Part shown: positions 16,556 to 24,464 of the stretch, in pieces
How positions within the stretch are numbered: position 1 is the stretch's first letter
Layout of the letters: the number at the start of each line of letters is the position of its first letter
NCBI GenBank assembly: GCA_021779935.1
Contig: JAJXZT010000006.1
Span: forward strand, 1 to 64,000
Origin: Acidobacteriota bacterium
GTDB lineage: Bacteria; Acidobacteriota; Terriglobia; Terriglobales; Acidobacteriaceae
Direction of reading: 5' to 3'
Length of the DNA stretch: 64,000 nucleotides
Made by a program: the position numbers and the translations under genes
The notes under the pieces: model-generated
What the model saw: the letters and a program-made list of their open reading frames with translations, nothing else
Databases searched by the model: none
Told to the model about the DNA's origin: nothing

Positions 16556-16786
16556 ATGACCTACTGTGGAGTTCTGGAGATGACTGAATTCGAACCAGGC
16601 CGGACGCCGCGATCCAGCAAGTCGAAACGCGTGGCGCGAAAAATCGCGGAGATCATTACTGCATTTGCGTTGTTAGTGGCAATTCTTTACTGGCCAACCA
16701 CAAACGAAGGACGCGTCTACCTCATTGCTGCCGGCGTGGTTTGGTTTGTCGGATTGGTGCTGCTCTCAAAGTGGCCATCCAATTGA
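16556..16786 (+). CDS. Small membrane protein, function unknown
   Basis: 76 residues from the ATG at 16556, or 68 from the ATG at 16580 (MTEFEPGRTPRSSKSKR). A basic N-terminal part is followed by two hydrophobic helices (IITAFALLVAILYWP and VYLIAAGVVWFVGLVLLS), with positive charges before the first. No family recognised. It lies 37 bp after the DUF4442 gene on the same strand and could be co-transcribed with it. The GGAG before 16580 is too close to the ATG, so the start is uncertain. Confidence 0.5.
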   Translation: MTYCGVLEMTEFEPGRTPRSSKSKRVARKIAEIITAFALLVAILYWPTTNEGRVYLIAAGVVWFVGLVLLSKWPSN

Positions 16787-17110
16787 CTCTTTCCGATGGT
16801 TACAGCGGTAGAGATTACCGCACAGTTACAGCATGGTCGAATTTCGTTGACCCAAGCTTAACGTGTACCGGATTGTGCGCCATTCAATATGGATTTCCTT
16901 TGCGCGTCGGTGTACCGTGCCGGGTATATAACCAACAATGTCAGACGTTGAGAGTGGCAGGCATACCGCGATGTGGCTTCGCTGGATGGCGACAGGTCTT
17001 CTCGCCGCCGCTGCGGCATCAGTTTGGACAACCGCGGTTGGTCCCATGCGAACAAACCCGGCTCGCATGGGGCACCCGTTAGGTCTCTTGTTCGTGCAAA
17101 CCCTTCTCGA
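16787..17110. other. 324-bp gap without a convincing gene
   Basis: It lies between the small membrane protein and the end of the penicillin-acylase gene. A 62-codon frame starting at 16938 has a hydrophobic stretch and TATATA seven bases before its ATG, but its C-terminal part is low-complexity and overlaps the acylase 3' end, so I do not call it. No strong hairpin or repeat was seen. Confidence 0.4.
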
Positions 17111-19336
17111 TCACTCTCCCGGATGATACTGGCGCTCGATGTGGTCTTTCAGCTCGTCGGGGTAGAAGTAGACCGGGCGGAGGTTGCCGGTGGCATAGCG
17201 CTCGGCCTGATCGAAGAAGTGGGGAGAGTGCGGATCGCCGCTTTCGCCGCCGGTCATGACCGCCCAGGCGCGAAGGCGCGGACCGAACTCGATCACGGAG
17301 ACGAAGCTGTTGCCGAATTCTCCGTACCACTTCTTCGTGTTGGGATACTGGCGCGAACCATAGGCGGCGAGCGATCCCCAGATGGACGAAGTGAACGGAA
17401 TGGCGATGCTGGGCTCACTGTCAGAGAAGTGCTGCTGGATTCCGCTGCTGAGGCGCTGGTAGCGATTGATGTTGCCCCAGGGAGTTTGCCAGGTGCCGAA
17501 GTCGTCGTGCAGTTTTTGAACGGCGGCCGAGAATGAGGCAAGCAGTTCGGCGTCGGTGGCGCGCTCGGTGACGTAATCCTGAACGGACATGTCTGCCGCC
17601 TTGGCTGCGGGGGCGAGTTTGTCGTAAGCGTCGGTGCCCCAGAAGACGGCGAGCGAGGTGGCGACGGAGTTGATGCCCCAGCGGTAGTCCCAACCGCGCA
17701 AGACGGTGGCGGGTTCGGCAAGGTCGTGGCGCATCGGGTTATCCGAGGGCAGAGCGTCATAGGCGCGCAGAAGGCGCGGGATCAGCGTGGAGAAAGCCGG
17801 CAGGTAGCTATCGAAGCCGGCGGCGACGAGGCGGGACGTGGTCCAGTCGCGGCTGTTGGTGAAGAGGCGCAGAGCGTGATAGCCGCGCGGCGATTCCTCG
17901 GTGCCCTTATCGACGTAGGCGGGGAAATCCTTGCGCTTGGGGCTGTCAGGGCCGGCAGCGGACCAGGGCCAGTTGTTGGAGTTATAGATCCAGCCGTTGG
18001 GCGGGTTGAGCAGGTGCGGCGTCTGGTCGAGCGAGAGCAGGCCATTGTAAGCGGTGGCGGGGTTGCTGCCGTCGACGGGATGGAACCAGTCGAACTTGTC
18101 GCTGCGGCGCGGAATCCAGTCGGCGTGGAAGTAGGCGATGTTGCCTTCAGAGTCGGCAAAGATGGTGTTGTTGGAGGAGTTGGTGTGCAACTGCATGGTC
18201 TTGCGGAAGGCGGCGTAATCCTTGGCCTTCATGCGCTGCCAGTCCTGCGTGAGGGCGCGGATGGGACGCTGCATGAGGTGGATGCTCTCCCACTTGTCTC
18301 CAGCCTTGCCAATGATGGGGCCGTGCTGGGTGTAATAAGCGGTGAAGGCGCGGGTGGCCATGCCGGTGGGCGTCTTATAAGAAATGACGATGCGGCGCGA
18401 CTTCATAGGAAGCTCTTTTGCGCCGTACTTGTAGACGTAGTGGCCGTTGACGCGCGAGACGGTTTCGAGAAAACGGTCCACGTTCTGCACGCCGCTCGAA
18501 GTGTGCATCCAGCCAGCGGTGCTGTTGAAACCCTGATAGATGAAGGGCTGTCCCCAGGTGACGGCGCCGTAGGAGTTGAGTCCCTCGTCGCTCGACATTT
18601 GCAACTCGGCGCGGAAGTAAAACGAGACGTGGGGATTGATGTAGAGCAGGGCGTGGTGGTCAAGGGTGATCTTGGACGAAATGGCGATGCCGTTGGAACC
18701 GCCGGGCTCGGGTAGATACCAGGACCGCGAAGCTTCACTGGCGGCGGGGATGGCGGCCATGGTTGCGGGCTCGACACCCTCGGCATTCTGGGCGTCGTAA
18801 AAAGCCTTGAGGCGCGGGACTTCGACCTGGAAGAGATCGCCACCGATGCTGCCTTCGGTGAAGGCAAGCGCCATCCAGGGTTCAAAGTGAGTGATGAGTT
18901 CGGGTTGCACCTTGGGATGGGTATAGAGGTAGTAGTTGAGGCCGTCGGCATAGGCGTCCATAACGCGGCGGAGCCACGGCGGGCAGGCGGCGTACTTGGC
19001 CTTGAGCTCGGCGGGATGGACGAAGAGACGGACGCGGAGATCGTTGAAGATCTGCGAATCGCCCTTGACCTCGGCCATGCGTCCGAGGTTGACGATGTAG
19101 TTGACTTCGACGCGATGGAAATCGTCTTCGGCCTGGGCATACTCCATGCCGAAGACGGCATCGGCATCGGTGCGTCCGTGGATGTGCGCGATGCCGTAGT
19201 TGTCGCGCGTGATGGTGACAGCGGCGGCCTCACTGCGCCAGCGGGCAAGCTCAGTGGCGGAAGGCTTGTAAGGAGCCTGGGCAAAAACTACGGAGGCGCA
19301 AAAGACAAAAGCAAGTGCGAGAGAAAACTTTTTCAT
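17111..19336 (-). CDS. Penicillin acylase family protein (Ntn hydrolase), secreted
   Basis: 741 residues. A signal peptide (MKKFSLALAFVFCASVVFAQ) is followed by an N-terminal alpha-chain region with TITRDNYGIAHIHG and FGMEYAQAEDDFHRVE, the standard opening of penicillin/acyl-homoserine-lactone acylases. The expected autocleavage site and nucleophile is in PGGSNGIAIS, Ser214 becoming the N-terminus of the beta chain; HPHVSF-like and oxyanion residues follow. Such enzymes hydrolyse amide bonds of N-acyl compounds in the periplasm; substrates may be acyl-homoserine lactones, lipopeptides or acyl amino acids and cannot be read from sequence. It is monocistronic, with no visible Shine-Dalgarno before the ATG. 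Confidence 0.92.
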   Translation of the reverse strand: MKKFSLALAFVFCASVVFAQAPYKPSATELARWRSEAAAVTITRDNYGIAHIHGRTDADAVFGMEYAQAEDDFHRVEVNYIVNLGRMAEVKGDSQIFNDLRVRLFVHPAELKAKYAACPPWLRRVMDAYADGLNYYLYTHPKVQPELITHFEPWMALAFTEGSIGGDLFQVEVPRLKAFYDAQNAEGVEPATMAAIPAASEASRSWYLPEPGGSNGIAISSKITLDHHALLYINPHVSFYFRAELQMSSDEGLNSYGAVTWGQPFIYQGFNSTAGWMHTSSGVQNVDRFLETVSRVNGHYVYKYGAKELPMKSRRIVISYKTPTGMATRAFTAYYTQHGPIIGKAGDKWESIHLMQRPIRALTQDWQRMKAKDYAAFRKTMQLHTNSSNNTIFADSEGNIAYFHADWIPRRSDKFDWFHPVDGSNPATAYNGLLSLDQTPHLLNPPNGWIYNSNNWPWSAAGPDSPKRKDFPAYVDKGTEESPRGYHALRLFTNSRDWTTSRLVAAGFDSYLPAFSTLIPRLLRAYDALPSDNPMRHDLAEPATVLRGWDYRWGINSVATSLAVFWGTDAYDKLAPAAKAADMSVQDYVTERATDAELLASFSAAVQKLHDDFGTWQTPWGNINRYQRLSSGIQQHFSDSEPSIAIPFTSSIWGSLAAYGSRQYPNTKKWYGEFGNSFVSVIEFGPRLRAWAVMTGGESGDPHSPHFFDQAERYATGNLRPVYFYPDELKDHIERQYHPGE

Positions 19337-19477
19337 GGGCTAAACCCCGGGGGCTAGTGCGTCAGCAAAAATGGAATCTTCCGCCGTCGGTCAAAGCTCA
19401 TCGGCGGGTGCGTTGCGCAGAACTGGGGATTATATGACGGAGGTGGAACGATGGGGAGGAAATTGGGGGGAGAAACG

Positions 19478-19693
19478 TTAGGGCTTATCAGGCTTGTTCG
19501 GCGTGGCACCGACATCGTCGTTGTTTACCTGGCGAGCTAGGTACTTACAGGCAAGGTACACAAGACCAGCGATCGCGCAGAGAGTGGCGGATATCCATGT
19601 TCGCAGCGGCATGATCCAGAAGATGACCGCAGCGATGATAGCGATGGTTTGCAGACCCTTTACGACTGGGCCTTTCTCGGGAAGCGTGTCCAC
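19478..19693 (-). CDS. Small membrane protein, function unknown
   Basis: 71 residues with two hydrophobic helices (LQTIAIIAAVIFWIMPL and ISATLCAIAGLVYLACKYLA) and a polar tail rich in Asn, Asp and Pro. The start is a GTG at 19693, supported by GGGAGG five bases upstream on the minus strand. No family recognised. It lies between the penicillin-acylase gene and the family A repeat. Confidence 0.55.
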   Translation of the reverse strand: MDTLPEKGPVVKGLQTIAIIAAVIFWIMPLRTWISATLCAIAGLVYLACKYLARQVNNDDVGATPNKPDKP

Positions 19694-19757
19694 GAATTCC
19701 TCCCTGGGTGTGGGTCGGATAGTAGCAAAAGACGCTTGCGAGAGCCACTCCCAGAAT

Positions 19758-19808
19758 CAACTCCCCCCACCCTCTCTCGCAAAATGCGCGAGAGACGGGT
19801 AGGGCACA
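19758..19808. repeat. Family A palindromic repeat, copy 3
   Basis: It begins CAACTCCCCCCACCCT and ends GGGTAGGGCACA, matching copies 1 and 2. The inner stem TCTCTCGC (19773-19780) with GCGAGAGA (19788-19795) is unrelated in sequence to the inner stems of the other copies. Confidence 0.65.
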
Positions 19809-19949
19809 ATTACGCTTCGGGATTGATGAAGGTGAGACACCGGACCGCGATCGGAGGAATTCATTCGCGCGGGTGAGGGGGAAGGGGTAGAGTGGCGGCG
19901 CGGATGCTTCGGCGGTGAAACGCAACCGCAATCGCATCGCTGAATCACT

Positions 19950-19955
19950 TAGAAT
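19950..19955 (+). promoter_or_regulatory. -10 box of the HEPN-like gene, leaderless arrangement
   Basis: TAGAAT, eight bases before the ATG at 19964; no Shine-Dalgarno. Confidence 0.45.
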
Positions 19956-19963
19956 CTGAGCCA

Positions 19964-20878
19964 ATGGCTGAAGAGATTTTTGACGTAGTGTTGCAATCAA
20001 CCGGTTCGTTTGTTGCCGAAGGCAAAGACTGGATCAGTTCTCCGCCACCCCAGAGCGACTTTCGCTTGGCCGCAGACTTCTGGATTGGGAGGCTTCCACA
20101 CGGCACCAAGAGTGAAATAGTGTTCGATGCGTGTGAGCCGACGGGCTTCAATTTCCACGCCACGCGTGTGTATGGCTGTCGATACGCATTCTGCCGACGG
20201 ATTGACCCACCTAATTCGAAGATTTATGCGTGGGACAACGACGGCTTAATGAGCAGAACCTTGTTTCTGTCTCGTCTGATTCATCCCACGACTATTGCGT
20301 CGCATTACTCAGCAAGGCTCATTTTCGAAGAAGGCAAATTGACTACCATTGTGCCCGGGCGCATCGGAGGTTATGGAACGTATGTCTGGATCGTCGCAAG
20401 GGAGTGGCGAGATTGGTTGAGTCAAATGGAAGTGGAACAGCTTCGGAAACAACAGCTGAGCTATATCCACCAAGCACCCGAGCGTGTCCGACGAGCTCGG
20501 AGCCATATTGACCACGCATTCCATGCGTTTTACCTCGACCAACGGACGGCTTCACTCGTATCGTCTTTCGAGAGTCTTCTCAAGGTCGAGCGACACCAGG
20601 CGACGGCACAGTTCAAATTGCGAGTACCAATCTTGGCGCAAAGGGTTGGCTTGGCCATTACACCGGACGAGGCCGAGATACTTTATGACGACCGCTCTGC
20701 TTTCGTGCATGGTGGTGAACCAAAATACAAGGACGTGAGCGACGATCTGATGAATCGATACAACAAATTTGAGACGGTACTCAGATGCTCCCTATTGCGC
20801 GCGAGCACTGACACGGAGTTCTGTAACCTCTTTGAAACCGGCGCGGGAGTAGTTGGCGCATTTGGATCTCTGAAGTGA
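19964..20878 (+). CDS. Hypothetical protein with a probable C-terminal HEPN-like domain
   Basis: 304 residues, soluble. The N-terminal 140 residues are not recognised. The C-terminal half is helical (SHIDHAFHAFYLDQRTASLVSSFESLLKVER) and ends in AEILYDDRSAFVHGG. Here Arg244 and His249 form an R-x4-H motif placed in the last long helices, as in HEPN domains of the ApeA/Apea-like group, which are RNA-binding or RNase modules in defence and toxin systems. A relation to HEPN is inference from the motif and helix pattern. The gene is AT-richer than its surroundings, isolated, and lies between a family A and a family B repeat. It has no antitoxin-like neighbour. Confidence 0.6.
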   Translation: MAEEIFDVVLQSTGSFVAEGKDWISSPPPQSDFRLAADFWIGRLPHGTKSEIVFDACEPTGFNFHATRVYGCRYAFCRRIDPPNSKIYAWDNDGLMSRTLFLSRLIHPTTIASHYSARLIFEEGKLTTIVPGRIGGYGTYVWIVAREWRDWLSQMEVEQLRKQQLSYIHQAPERVRRARSHIDHAFHAFYLDQRTASLVSSFESLLKVERHQATAQFKLRVPILAQRVGLAITPDEAEILYDDRSAFVHGGEPKYKDVSDDLMNRYNKFETVLRCSLLRASTDTEFCNLFETGAGVVGAFGSLK

Positions 20879-20949
20879 ACTCCCTCCGATCGGGGCCAAC
20901 ACTGAAGGCGCACAACCCACACCGCCGCTTCGGGGCTGCGCATCAACCT

Positions 20950-21066
20950 TAGAGCGGTTCCACGGTTGGTGTACCTCGGGGGCTGAAGCCCCATCCCTCT
21001 GCGTTTGGCAACGCCGGGCTAAAGCCCGGCTCTACCAGAGGGTATACCTTCCGTGAATCTGCTCTA
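20950..21066. repeat. Family B two-hairpin repeat, copy 1
   Basis: The element has the hairpin GGGGCTGAAGCCCC and then GCCGGGCTAAAGCCCGGC, separated by about 20 bp, after GAGCGGTTCC and GGTGTACC. It is bounded by TAGAGC on the left (20950-20955) and GCTCTA on the right (21061-21066). Copy 2 is at 27529-27640. The layout is like BIME/REP elements mobilised by REP-associated tyrosine transposases, though no such transposase is in this window. Confidence 0.75.
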
Positions 21067-21104
21067 GGCCCCTCGCAAATTTCTTACTGGGGATTCGGCT
21101 GATC

Positions 21105-21746
21105 TCACGCAGGCAGAGGAGGCTTGCTGGTGTCACCCGCCAATTTATTTTGCTTCAGGTACTCGCAGTAAAACCGGTAGGAAGCAACTCGGACGACCGG
21201 TATTTCGCTCCAGACGTTTTCCCTTTTGACATGCTCCGTGGCCAGGTAGGCACCGCCGGTGTGCAGGTCGCAATGCGGGACAGCGAGATCGAAAGCAAAA
21301 TGTTTGCGGATGATGCGCAGCTTCTGAAACCTGGTGGAAGGAGAGCCGCAGGCACTGCAAAGCTCCGGCATAAAGCATTGTTCGTTTACCCGCGCGGCGA
21401 ATACCGGCGAGCGGTGAACACAGTCCACGGCGAGCTCACGGTATTCCCCGTTGACTACTTCGCCGTATGCGAGGCAGCGGTCGCAACGATGAATTCCTCC
21501 GAGATGTTTTTGCCGCGCGCCGCAGGCGGGGCAGTCGCCGGTAAAGGAATGAGTGATGGCGGTGAAGAAGGCGGCAAGGAAACAAATCAGGAAGATCAGG
21601 GCCCCGAGCACTCCTGGCACCGTGCGGTCGTGGTAAAGAAGGAAGGCGGCCAGCGCCAGCATCAACACGGCAGCGAGCAAGGCTACGAAGGTGCGCATCC
21701 ACAGGCGCCGGACTGGAGTGGAACGCAGGTAGTGCATGGCGACCAT
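21105..21746 (-). CDS. Membrane-anchored zinc-ribbon protein, function unknown
   Basis: 213 residues. Two N-terminal hydrophobic helices (FVALLAAVLMLALAAFLLY and GVLGALIFLICFLAAFF) are followed by a soluble domain with cysteine knuckles: CPAC...CDRC near residues 72-95 and C...CSAC near 125-135, likely zinc ribbons. The longer start (residue 1) and the second Met at residue 4 are both possible. No family recognised. It is the last gene of a four-gene minus-strand run (23708 to 21105), with a 64-bp gap to the gene before it. Confidence 0.65.
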   Translation of the reverse strand: MVAMHYLRSTPVRRLWMRTFVALLAAVLMLALAAFLLYHDRTVPGVLGALIFLICFLAAFFTAITHSFTGDCPACGARQKHLGGIHRCDRCLAYGEVVNGEYRELAVDCVHRSPVFAARVNEQCFMPELCSACGSPSTRFQKLRIIRKHFAFDLAVPHCDLHTGGAYLATEHVKRENVWSEIPVVRVASYRFYCEYLKQNKLAGDTSKPPLPA

Positions 21747-21810
21747 TCCGGTGACACTTCCCTTCCAATGGATTCAGCGCATCATGCCTTCTACCAGATG
21801 CACGCCAACT

Positions 21811-22266
21811 TTACACAAACACCGATGGAGCGTTTCTGTCCGGGGCCAGGTCGCGTTTGCGAGCACGGCGCCGCAGGACGTGCAGGACGATGAACGGCGG
21901 AGCGATGGCCAGAAGCAAGGGAAGCGACTCCATCCAGGGAGACGAAAACCACGGATAGCGACTCTTGGCCAGCGGCTCAATCCTGGCGACGTCCAACCAG
22001 ATCAACGCAATCACCACTGCCTCAAACAGATACACCGAGGCGACCTGCGGCAGATTGGGGGCGCGCTTCTCGGAGACGAGATAGTAGCTCTCGGTCATCT
22101 CGTCCCACTCGCTGTTCCCGGGGTCAGGGATGACGCGCACGGTGTGAAGAGGAAAAACGGGAAAGAACAATACGCAGAAGAAGGTCGTAGTCATGTACGA
22201 ACCGTCTTTCCGGTAATCGCGCTCACCGCAGTAGCGAGTGCCGAATCCGCCAAAGCTCTTAGGCAT
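21811..22266 (-). CDS. Membrane protein of unknown function
   Basis: 151 residues. The N-terminal motif GFGTRYCGERDYRKDGSYMTT precedes a membrane helix (FFCVLFFPVFPLHTVRV), and two more hydrophobic segments lie near VASVYLFEAVVIALIWL and LLLAIAPPFIVLHVL. The pattern G-x-GTR-Y-G...DGSY-TT-(aromatic)-x-V-x-FFP-x-x-P recurs in small membrane proteins of many bacteria, but I know no function. The gene is 27 bp downstream of the adhesin-E-like gene and belongs to the same run. Confidence 0.65.
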   Translation of the reverse strand: MPKSFGGFGTRYCGERDYRKDGSYMTTTFFCVLFFPVFPLHTVRVIPDPGNSEWDEMTESYYLVSEKRAPNLPQVASVYLFEAVVIALIWLDVARIEPLAKSRYPWFSSPWMESLPLLLAIAPPFIVLHVLRRRARKRDLAPDRNAPSVFV

Positions 22267-22293
22267 AGCGTCCCGTGGATGATGGTACCGCGT

Positions 22294-22710
22294 TTATCGC
22301 GCGCAAACGAGTTTCATTGTGCCTTCGCCAACGGTACCCGGGTCAACATGAAACGGCGGGATGATCGTGAAGTCTTTGTGATCGATGACCACTTCCTGCG
22401 TTCCCGTACGCCATTCCGGACTTTGTTTGGTCACGCTGTCGGTGTGGGCGTCGCAATCGAACTGCTGCACGTTCACGTAGTCAACGTAAACTATGTCTTT
22501 ATCTTTATCTTTGCCGATCTCGCGGGGGACATTGACGGACTTCACAAAGACCACGCGAATCGGTCCTTGTTTCACCATCTTGTCGAAGTCAACAAAGTCC
22601 TGGCGCTTGGTACCGTTCGGGTTCGTCACGGTGCCGACGGATACCCAGGTGACGGCAAACGCCAAGGCCGAGCAGAGGAACAATCCAAATACAAGCAACG
22701 TACTTTTCAT
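22294..22710 (-). CDS. Secreted protein resembling surface-adhesin protein E
   Basis: 138 residues with a signal peptide (MKSTLLVFGLFLCSALAFA). The mature part begins VTWVSVGTVTNPNG...FVDFDKMVKQG and ends PGTVGEGTMKLVCAR. The layout W-V-x-V-G, VDFD, a central (Q)xFDC with one Cys, and a final PGTVGE-x-x-M-K-x-x-C matches the adhesin-E-like family (surface-adhesin protein E of Haemophilus and relatives). The two Cys (FDC and VCAR) could form a disulfide. Function in this organism is unknown. It sits 29 bp after the TPR gene in the same transcription direction. Confidence 0.65.
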   Translation of the reverse strand: MKSTLLVFGLFLCSALAFAVTWVSVGTVTNPNGTKRQDFVDFDKMVKQGPIRVVFVKSVNVPREIGKDKDKDIVYVDYVNVQQFDCDAHTDSVTKQSPEWRTGTQEVVIDHKDFTIIPPFHVDPGTVGEGTMKLVCAR

Positions 22711-22739
22711 AAAGACTCCTTTTGTCTGTTCACAAACGG

Positions 22740-23708
22740 CTAGTGAGCCACCTTCACCGACTGGTTCGCCGGCATGTGCTTCAGTTCCTGTTGGGCTCCG
22801 ATGTATTCAATGGAGTAAGTTGCACCGGTCGCCATCGCTTTCTGAAAGAGGACCTTCGCCTCGTCACGCCTGCCCCCGAGCAAGGCGTACTCGCCGAGAT
22901 AGAAATAGGCCGCGCAGTGCTGCTTTTGGCCGGTTGCCGGATCGGAGTTGGTAGCCGCGGACAAAACCGCTTGCGGCGTAGCCTTGCCGAGATAGAGATT
23001 AACCACCTGTCCGGGCCATGCCTCCAGTTTGAGCGGCGCCGTATTGGTTTCCAGTTCACTGCGCGCATCCTGACCGGCTTTGGTTCGCGCCAGATATAAC
23101 CAGAGAGCTGTCTCGGAGTCACTCGGGTCTAACTCCAACGCTTTCGCGAAGTCCGGTTGCGCAGCCGTCAATTCACCACGATAGAAGTGAATAAGACCGC
23201 GGTTTCCCACGGCATCGGGATCGCGGGGAGCCAACTGGATGGCTTGATCGAAATCCTGTAGCGCACGGTCAAGGTCGCCCTTCCGACTGTAGGCGAAGCC
23301 TCGGTTATTGAACGCAAGGGCGTAGCTGGGATCGAGTCGGAGGGCTTCATCGAAGTCCTGGATCGCGCGATCGATGTCTCCCTTCTCGTCGTAGACATTG
23401 CCCCGATTGGTGAGGGTTTCGGCATCTTTGGGAAAGAGTTGGAGGGCGCGATCGTAGTCCTGAATTGCCCGGTCTAAATCACCCTTCTTCTTGTAGGCAA
23501 GGCCCCGGTTGCTGAATGTTGCGGCAAGGTTCTCGGTCGAAAGTTGACCGGATTCGATGGCCGCAGTGCAGTAGGGCAGCGCCTGATCGGGGTCTTTCAT
23601 TTCACTACAGCGCACGGCATTATCAATCGCTTGGGCTCCGGTGACTTGAGCCCGAGCCGGGAAGCTGGATGCCAAAAGCAGAACTAGAACCGCTCCAACT
23701 GGTCGCAT
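22740..23708 (-). CDS. Secreted TPR-repeat protein
   Basis: 322 residues from the ATG at 23708. That start gives a signal peptide (MRPVGAVLVLLLASSFPARAQ) and is preceded by GAGGGG; an upstream in-frame start adds eleven unlikely residues. At least four consecutive TPR units of the type A-x-x-(N)NRG-x-A-(Y)-x-x-KG-D-x-D-RA-I-Q-D-(Y/F) run from about 75 to 200. The remaining C-terminal part is helical. TPRs bind proteins, so a periplasmic scaffold is plausible. This is the first gene of the four-gene run. Confidence 0.82.
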   Translation of the reverse strand: MRPVGAVLVLLLASSFPARAQVTGAQAIDNAVRCSEMKDPDQALPYCTAAIESGQLSTENLAATFSNRGLAYKKKGDLDRAIQDYDRALQLFPKDAETLTNRGNVYDEKGDIDRAIQDFDEALRLDPSYALAFNNRGFAYSRKGDLDRALQDFDQAIQLAPRDPDAVGNRGLIHFYRGELTAAQPDFAKALELDPSDSETALWLYLARTKAGQDARSELETNTAPLKLEAWPGQVVNLYLGKATPQAVLSAATNSDPATGQKQHCAAYFYLGEYALLGGRRDEAKVLFQKAMATGATYSIEYIGAQQELKHMPANQSVKVAH

Positions 23709-23921
23709 AGGCCCCTCTATCACTTCGCATGAACGCCGCAAAAGCCCAGTCGGCGCCGCAAAAGTTGTGAGACAGTATCACGTTTCCCGAGAATGTACAC
23801 GCGGATTTGCAAGCTCCCTACGGTCAGTCCGCGCCGTCCTTGGTTTCCGCTGCTGCGCGAGGACACGTATGGTGGCGAAGGTTGATGTGAGAATCAGAAG
23901 AAAGCAGTGGCAAAAAATTAT

Positions 23922-23998
23922 TGGTCGGGACGGGCAGATTTGAACTGCCGACCCCTCGCACCCCAAGCGAGTGCTCTACCAGGCTGAGCCACGTCCCG
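23922..23998 (-). tRNA. tRNA-Pro (anticodon GGG), with encoded CCA
   Basis: 77 nt. Acceptor CGGGACG pairs with CGTCCCG; discriminator A then CCA at the 3' end. The anticodon stem CTCGC/GCGAG encloses the loop TTGGGGT, with the anticodon GGG at 23964-23962. The T-arm has GGCAGTTCAAATCTGCC. It is followed on the minus strand by AATAATTTTTTG, a likely terminator-like run. Confidence 0.97.
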
Positions 23999-24129
23999 AC
24001 GCTTTGCGGGAGCGCTGGCGCGCTCCTGCGGGGTAATGTCATTCTACACCACGACAACGCTCCCGGCGGCGGCGTCCACGGAGGAAACTGCGGCGCGCGG
24101 AAGGCATCGGCGGGGTACTCGATCGCGAA

Positions 24130-24408
24130 TTACTTCTGTTCCGTTGGAGGGACGTATTCCTTGGGGAGCTGCGCTCCGGGGCCGAAGAAATACTGCTCCA
24201 TCTGCTGGACGATGAAGTCCTGGTGGTCTTTCTTCCAAGGCTGAAGGCGATACTCGTTGAGCAGCATCTTCATGTAGTCCTGCCACTGCCCCCAGGCTTC
24301 CTTGGAAACGTTTTTATAAATCTTCTGTCCCAGCTCGCTGTCGAAGGGCGGCTCGTCGAGTCCCTCCGCTTCACGGCCGAGTTTTACGCAAAATACGGTG
24401 TGTGCCAT
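24130..24408 (-). CDS. yggX: Probable Fe(2+)-trafficking protein YggX
   Basis: 92 residues, typical for the family. YggX proteins protect iron-sulfur clusters from oxidative damage. Conserved features are VFCVKLGREAEGLDEPPFDSELGQKIY with the reactive Cys near residue 7 in the FCVKL motif, then AWGQWQDYMKMLLNEYRL, and a C-terminal FFGPG. The start codon is six bases after a TATAAT box within a perfect palindrome (24409-24427), and there is no Shine-Dalgarno. It is downstream of rnr on the same strand (57 bp), but the promoter suggests independent transcription. Confidence 0.95.
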   Translation of the reverse strand: MAHTVFCVKLGREAEGLDEPPFDSELGQKIYKNVSKEAWGQWQDYMKMLLNEYRLQPWKKDHQDFIVQQMEQYFFGPGAQLPKEYVPPTEQK

Positions 24409-24427
24409 GAATCGATTATATCGATTC
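24409..24427 (-). promoter_or_regulatory. yggX promoter -10 box inside a perfect 8-3-8 palindrome
   Basis: GAATCGAT-TAT-ATCGATTC directly precedes the yggX ATG. On the minus strand TATAAT (24420-24415) lies in it and is followed by CGATTC and the start codon. A symmetric protein covering this site would occlude RNA polymerase. Confidence 0.65.
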
Positions 24428-24464
24428 GGATTCGTTGACGCACTTTTTGGCGAGTGGAGGGAGG

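Noticed and set aside
16938-17126. 62-codon frame with a hydrophobic segment
   Set aside because: TATATA seven bases before its ATG is suggestive, but the C-terminal half is low-complexity and overlaps the penicillin-acylase 3' end.
24001-24060. Hairpin GGAGCG...CGCTCC upstream of tRNA-Pro
   Set aside because: Noted as a possible terminator of yggX on the minus strand, but it has no T-run, so it was not called.
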